Shown here: positions 6,451 through 9,536 of the stretch, piece by piece | How the letters are laid out: each line of letters starts with the position of its first letter | Position numbering within the stretch: the first letter of the stretch is position 1 | From: CAYJAZ01 sp964371865 | GTDB taxonomy: Bacteria > Desulfobacterota > Desulfovibrionia > Desulfovibrionales > Desulfovibrionaceae | DNA length: 9,536 nucleotides | Direction of reading: 5' to 3' | Assembly (NCBI GenBank): GCA_964371865.1 | Contig: CAYJOR010000083.1 | Location: forward strand, 1 to 9,536 | Notes under the pieces: generated by a model | What the model was told of the DNA's origin: nothing | Database searches by the model: none | Seen by the model: only the letters and a program-made list of their open reading frames with translations | Translations under genes and position numbers: made by a program

Positions 6451-9400
6451 ATGACAATCGAAGGACAAACTTTTCGTTTTGAAATTGCCCCACACAAACA
6501 TCTAGACGATTCACAAGGCAGACGTGTAGCCGAATCTATTCGCCATGCGCTTGAAATCAACGTTGATGATGTAAGAGCTGTAAAGGTCTTTACAGTTACA
6601 GGAATCAATAAAGATGAAGCTGACTTACTAGCAAGTAAATCAGTTCTGCACGATATTGTTCTGCACGACCTTTCATTTGCTCCACAAAATCCTTTTGACG
6701 GCGAAGTTGCCGACTTTATTATAGAAGTTGGTTTCCGTCCGGGTGTTACTGACAATGAAGGACACACAGCTCAAAAAACAGTAGCTTTAGTTCTCAAAAA
6801 AGATAAAGCTGATGTGGCTGCTTATACTTCTGTTCAGTATCATATTAAAGGTGCCATTACAGCAGAAGATGCTCAAAACATTGCAGAAAATCTTCTAGCT
6901 AACACACTTATTCAAAGATTCCGTATAAAAAGCAAAGACGAGTGGACAAAAGAAGCCGGCTTTGAAGCACAGATTGCAAAAGTTACCGGTTCTTCATCTG
7001 ATGCAGTTGAAATCATTCCACTTACAAGCATGTCAGACACTGAACTTATGGATTTTAGCCGTGCAAATACCTTAGCTCTTTCACTTTTTGAAATGCAAAC
7101 AATCAAAAAGCATTACGAACAAGCTGATATCATTGCACAAAGAAAAACTCAAGGGCTTCCAGCTAACCCAACTGACGCTGAAATTGAAGTTTTAGCTCAA
7201 ACTTGGTCCGAGCACTGCAAGCACAAAATCTTTGCTGCTAAAATCGACTACACCGACGCTGAAACCGGTGCAAAAGAAGAAATTTCATCTATCTACAAAA
7301 CTTATATCCAGAATACAACAAAAGCTATCCGCGAAAATCTTGGCAACGAAGATTACTGTAAATCAGTTTTCAAAGATAATGCCGGTGTTATCGCATTCAA
7401 CGATAATTTTGATGTTTGTATAAAAGTAGAAACCCACAACTCACCATCAGCTCTCGATCCATACGGCGGAGCTTTAACAGGTATTGTTGGTGTTAACCGT
7501 GACCCTATGGGCACCGGTATGGGCGCAGAACTTATCTGTAATACTGACGTTTTCTGCTTTGCTTCACCTGAATATAATGAAGAACTTCCACCACGTCTTC
7601 TTCACCCGCGCCGTGTTTTAGAGGGCGTTCGTGAAGGTGTTGAGCATGGTGGAAATAAATCCGGTGTACCAACTGTTAATGGTGCTGTTGTTTTCCATGA
7701 AAGATTCCTTGGTAAACCACTCGTTTACTGTGGTACTGTTGGTCTTATGCCTAAAGAATTACACGGAAAACCGGGCTGGCAAAAACAAGCGCAAGTTGGC
7801 GATGCTATCATTATGACCGGTGGTAAAATCGGGAAAGACGGTATCCACGGTGCTACATTCTCATCAGAAGAACTCCACCAAGATTCCCCTGCTACTGCTG
7901 TTCAAATCGGTGACCCTATCACTCAGCGTATTATGTATGATTTCATCATAAAAGCTCGTGACTTAGGTCTTTATAATGCGATTACAGATAACGGTGCCGG
8001 CGGTTTGTCATCTTCAGTTGGTGAAATGGCTGAAGATACAGGTGGTTGCTTACTTGATTTATCAAAAGCTCCATTAAAATACGATGGTCTTCGTCCATGG
8101 GAAATTCTTCTTTCAGAAGCGCAAGAACGTATGACTCTTGCTGTTCCACAAGAAAAACTTGAAGAGTTCCTTTCTTTAGCAAAACACTACGGTGTTGAAG
8201 CTAATTCTCTTGGAACCTTTACTGATTCCGGATACTTCCATATTAAATACAATGAAAAAGACGTTGCTTGGCTCCCTATGGAATTCATGCATAAAGGTCT
8301 TCCACAAATGGAACTTAAAGCGGTTTGGAAAACTCCTGAAATCGCTAAAGGTGACCAATCTACTTTCGATTTACCACTACATAAACAAGAAGAAGCACTC
8401 CTTAAGATGCTTTCACGACTCAATATTTGTAGTAAAGAATACATGATTCGTCAGTACGACCACGAAGTTCAAGCGGGTTCAGTTGTAAAGCCACTTGTTG
8501 GCGTTGAAAAAGATGCTCCTGCTGATGCAGCTGTTGTGCGCCCTGTACTCACTTCTGATAAAGGTATTGTACTTTCAAACGGTATCTGCCCTAAATTTGC
8601 TGACTATGACGCATATGCTATGACTGCAAACGCAATTGATGAAGCTGTAAGAAATGCTATTGCTGTTGGTGCAAATCCAAATACTCTAGCAGGTTGCGAT
8701 AACTATTGTTGGTGCGATCCTGTTCAAAGTGAACGTACTCCTGATGGTGAATACAAACTCGCTCAGCTCGTTCAATCAGGTAAAGCTCTCGATAAATACT
8801 GTCGTGACTTCCAAGTACCATGCGTATCCGGTAAAGATAGTATGAAAAATGACTACACCGGCGGCGGACAAAAAATCTCAATTCCACCAACACTACTTTT
8901 CTCTGTTATCGGTTCAATTGACGATGTTAATAAAAGTGTAACTTCGGACTTCAAAAATGCCGGCGACCTTATCTATCTCCTTGGTAGAACAAGAAAAGAG
9001 CTTGCTGGTTCTGAAATTCATGACGAATACAAAGACGAATACGAACTTACTTACACTAAAGTACCTCAAGTAAACTCAACTACTGCTAAAGCTCGTTATC
9101 ATGCTCTTTATGATGCAATTCAAGCTGGTTACGTAAATGCTTGTCACGATTTATCAGACGGTGGATTCCTTGTTGCTCTTGCTGAAATGGCAATCGGTGG
9201 ACGTATTGGTGCAAACGTTGACGTAAACCCAATGCCAACCTGTAATTGCGTAAGCCTTACAGAAAGACTCTACTCAGAAACAGCATCACGCCTTATAGTA
9301 ACCGTGAAACCAGAAAATAAACTTGCTTTTGAATCTATCTTTAAAGGGCAAATTTGTACCCTTATCGGTAAAGTAGAAGCCGGTGATAAACTCCTCGTTC

Positions 9401-9477
9401 GTGATGGTCTAAACAAAATTATCAACACCAACGTAGAAACCCTCGCAACTGCCTTCAAAGGTCGTTTGCAACTGTAG
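6451..9477 (+). CDS. purL: Phosphoribosylformylglycinamidine synthase, PurS-PurL fusion without glutaminase domain
   Basis: PurL converts FGAR, ATP and glutamine-derived ammonia to FGAM, the fourth step of purine synthesis. At 1008 residues it lies between the small PurL (about 750, with separate PurS and PurQ) and the large PurL (about 1300, with a C-terminal glutaminase). Residues ~5-75 and ~85-160 look like two PurS-type repeats, as in the N-terminal domain of large PurL. A helical linker leads to TWSEHCKHK (251-259, H255). The synthase halves show KVETHNSPSALDPYGG (325-340), GIVGVNRD, GKDGIHGATFSS (461-472), DNGAGGLSSSVGEMA (513-527), SGKDSM (793-798) and CHDLSDGGF (898-906). The protein ends soon after the second half, so a separate PurQ must exist elsewhere. 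AAGGA at 6440-6444 lies six bases before the ATG. Arginine codons are mostly CGT, as in highly expressed genes. Confidence 0.95.
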   Translation: MTIEGQTFRFEIAPHKHLDDSQGRRVAESIRHALEINVDDVRAVKVFTVTGINKDEADLLASKSVLHDIVLHDLSFAPQNPFDGEVADFIIEVGFRPGVTDNEGHTAQKTVALVLKKDKADVAAYTSVQYHIKGAITAEDAQNIAENLLANTLIQRFRIKSKDEWTKEAGFEAQIAKVTGSSSDAVEIIPLTSMSDTELMDFSRANTLALSLFEMQTIKKHYEQADIIAQRKTQGLPANPTDAEIEVLAQTWSEHCKHKIFAAKIDYTDAETGAKEEISSIYKTYIQNTTKAIRENLGNEDYCKSVFKDNAGVIAFNDNFDVCIKVETHNSPSALDPYGGALTGIVGVNRDPMGTGMGAELICNTDVFCFASPEYNEELPPRLLHPRRVLEGVREGVEHGGNKSGVPTVNGAVVFHERFLGKPLVYCGTVGLMPKELHGKPGWQKQAQVGDAIIMTGGKIGKDGIHGATFSSEELHQDSPATAVQIGDPITQRIMYDFIIKARDLGLYNAITDNGAGGLSSSVGEMAEDTGGCLLDLSKAPLKYDGLRPWEILLSEAQERMTLAVPQEKLEEFLSLAKHYGVEANSLGTFTDSGYFHIKYNEKDVAWLPMEFMHKGLPQMELKAVWKTPEIAKGDQSTFDLPLHKQEEALLKMLSRLNICSKEYMIRQYDHEVQAGSVVKPLVGVEKDAPADAAVVRPVLTSDKGIVLSNGICPKFADYDAYAMTANAIDEAVRNAIAVGANPNTLAGCDNYCWCDPVQSERTPDGEYKLAQLVQSGKALDKYCRDFQVPCVSGKDSMKNDYTGGGQKISIPPTLLFSVIGSIDDVNKSVTSDFKNAGDLIYLLGRTRKELAGSEIHDEYKDEYELTYTKVPQVNSTTAKARYHALYDAIQAGYVNACHDLSDGGFLVALAEMAIGGRIGANVDVNPMPTCNCVSLTERLYSETASRLIVTVKPENKLAFESIFKGQICTLIGKVEAGDKLLVRDGLNKIINTNVETLATAFKGRLQL

Positions 9478-9498
9478 AGATTAAGATTTTTTCGAGAG

Positions 9499-9536
9499 GG
9501 GGAAACCACAACTTTTGAAAAAGTTGAGGTTTCCCC
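9499..9536 (+). terminator. Strong hairpin after purL, probable terminator cut by the window edge
   Basis: GGGGAAACC (9499-9507) pairs with GGTTTCCCC (9528-9536), then an A-A mismatch (9508/9527), then CAACTTTT (9509-9516) with AAAAGTTG (9519-9526) around a tiny loop. It begins 22 bases after the purL stop. The T run that would prove an intrinsic terminator would lie beyond the window. A T run at 9487-9492 precedes the stem, so the structure may extend outward on both sides. Confidence 0.6.

Noticed and set aside
8187..8444. Minus-strand open frames inside purL (also 7982-8182, 8657-8893, 9270-9509)
   Set aside because: They are antisense shadows of the purL codon pattern, with no family likeness and no ribosome binding site.

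Overview
The window is an AT-rich (roughly 35-42% GC by hand-sampled lines), densely coded bacterial chromosome segment of housekeeping genes. It carries three tRNA genes, six protein genes, and several promoters and hairpins. The DUF2065 (YjeT-like) protein next to glmU, bacterial tRNAs with encoded CCA ends, a long-chain polyprenyl diphosphate synthase and a PurL of about 1000 residues point to an AT-rich proteobacterium in the wide sense. A Desulfovibrio-like lineage is my best guess, but it rests on family resemblance and is not proven by the sequence. No mobile element, CRISPR array, phage gene or integrase was seen.

Layout, left to right. Positions 1-249 hold a minus-strand tRNA operon, Gly(GCC)-Cys(GCA)-Gly(GCC). 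The last Gly copy is cut by the window edge, and a good sigma70-type promoter lies at 264-292. Diverging from it is an 810-residue glycogen branching enzyme (415-2847). Its catalytic half is of the eukaryotic kind (like human GBE1, GH13 subfamily 8), and it has an extra N-terminal region of about 150 residues that I do not recognise. A 281-base gap with a hairpin and an extended -10 promoter leads to a lone TerB-family protein (3129-3572).

terB converges on a minus-strand pair, a 69-residue DUF2065 membrane protein followed by glmU (5276 down to 3670). A long, nearly perfect terminator hairpin at 3619-3667 separates the two directions. Diverging from the DUF2065 gene is a plus-strand pair: a polyprenyl diphosphate synthase (ispB type, 5421-6422) and, 28 bases on, purL (6451-9477). 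The PurL has a fused PurS-like N-terminus and no glutaminase domain. The window ends inside or at the edge of a strong hairpin (9499-9536), probably the purL terminator.

The genes do not form one pathway. GlmU makes UDP-GlcNAc for the cell wall and LPS, IspB makes the isoprenoid tail of a respiratory quinone, PurL performs step four of purine synthesis, and GlgB branches glycogen. The more unusual points are the eukaryote-type branching enzyme with its unexplained N-terminal domain, the PurS-PurL fusion without PurQ, and the orphan TerB protein. None of them amounts to a clearly new system.
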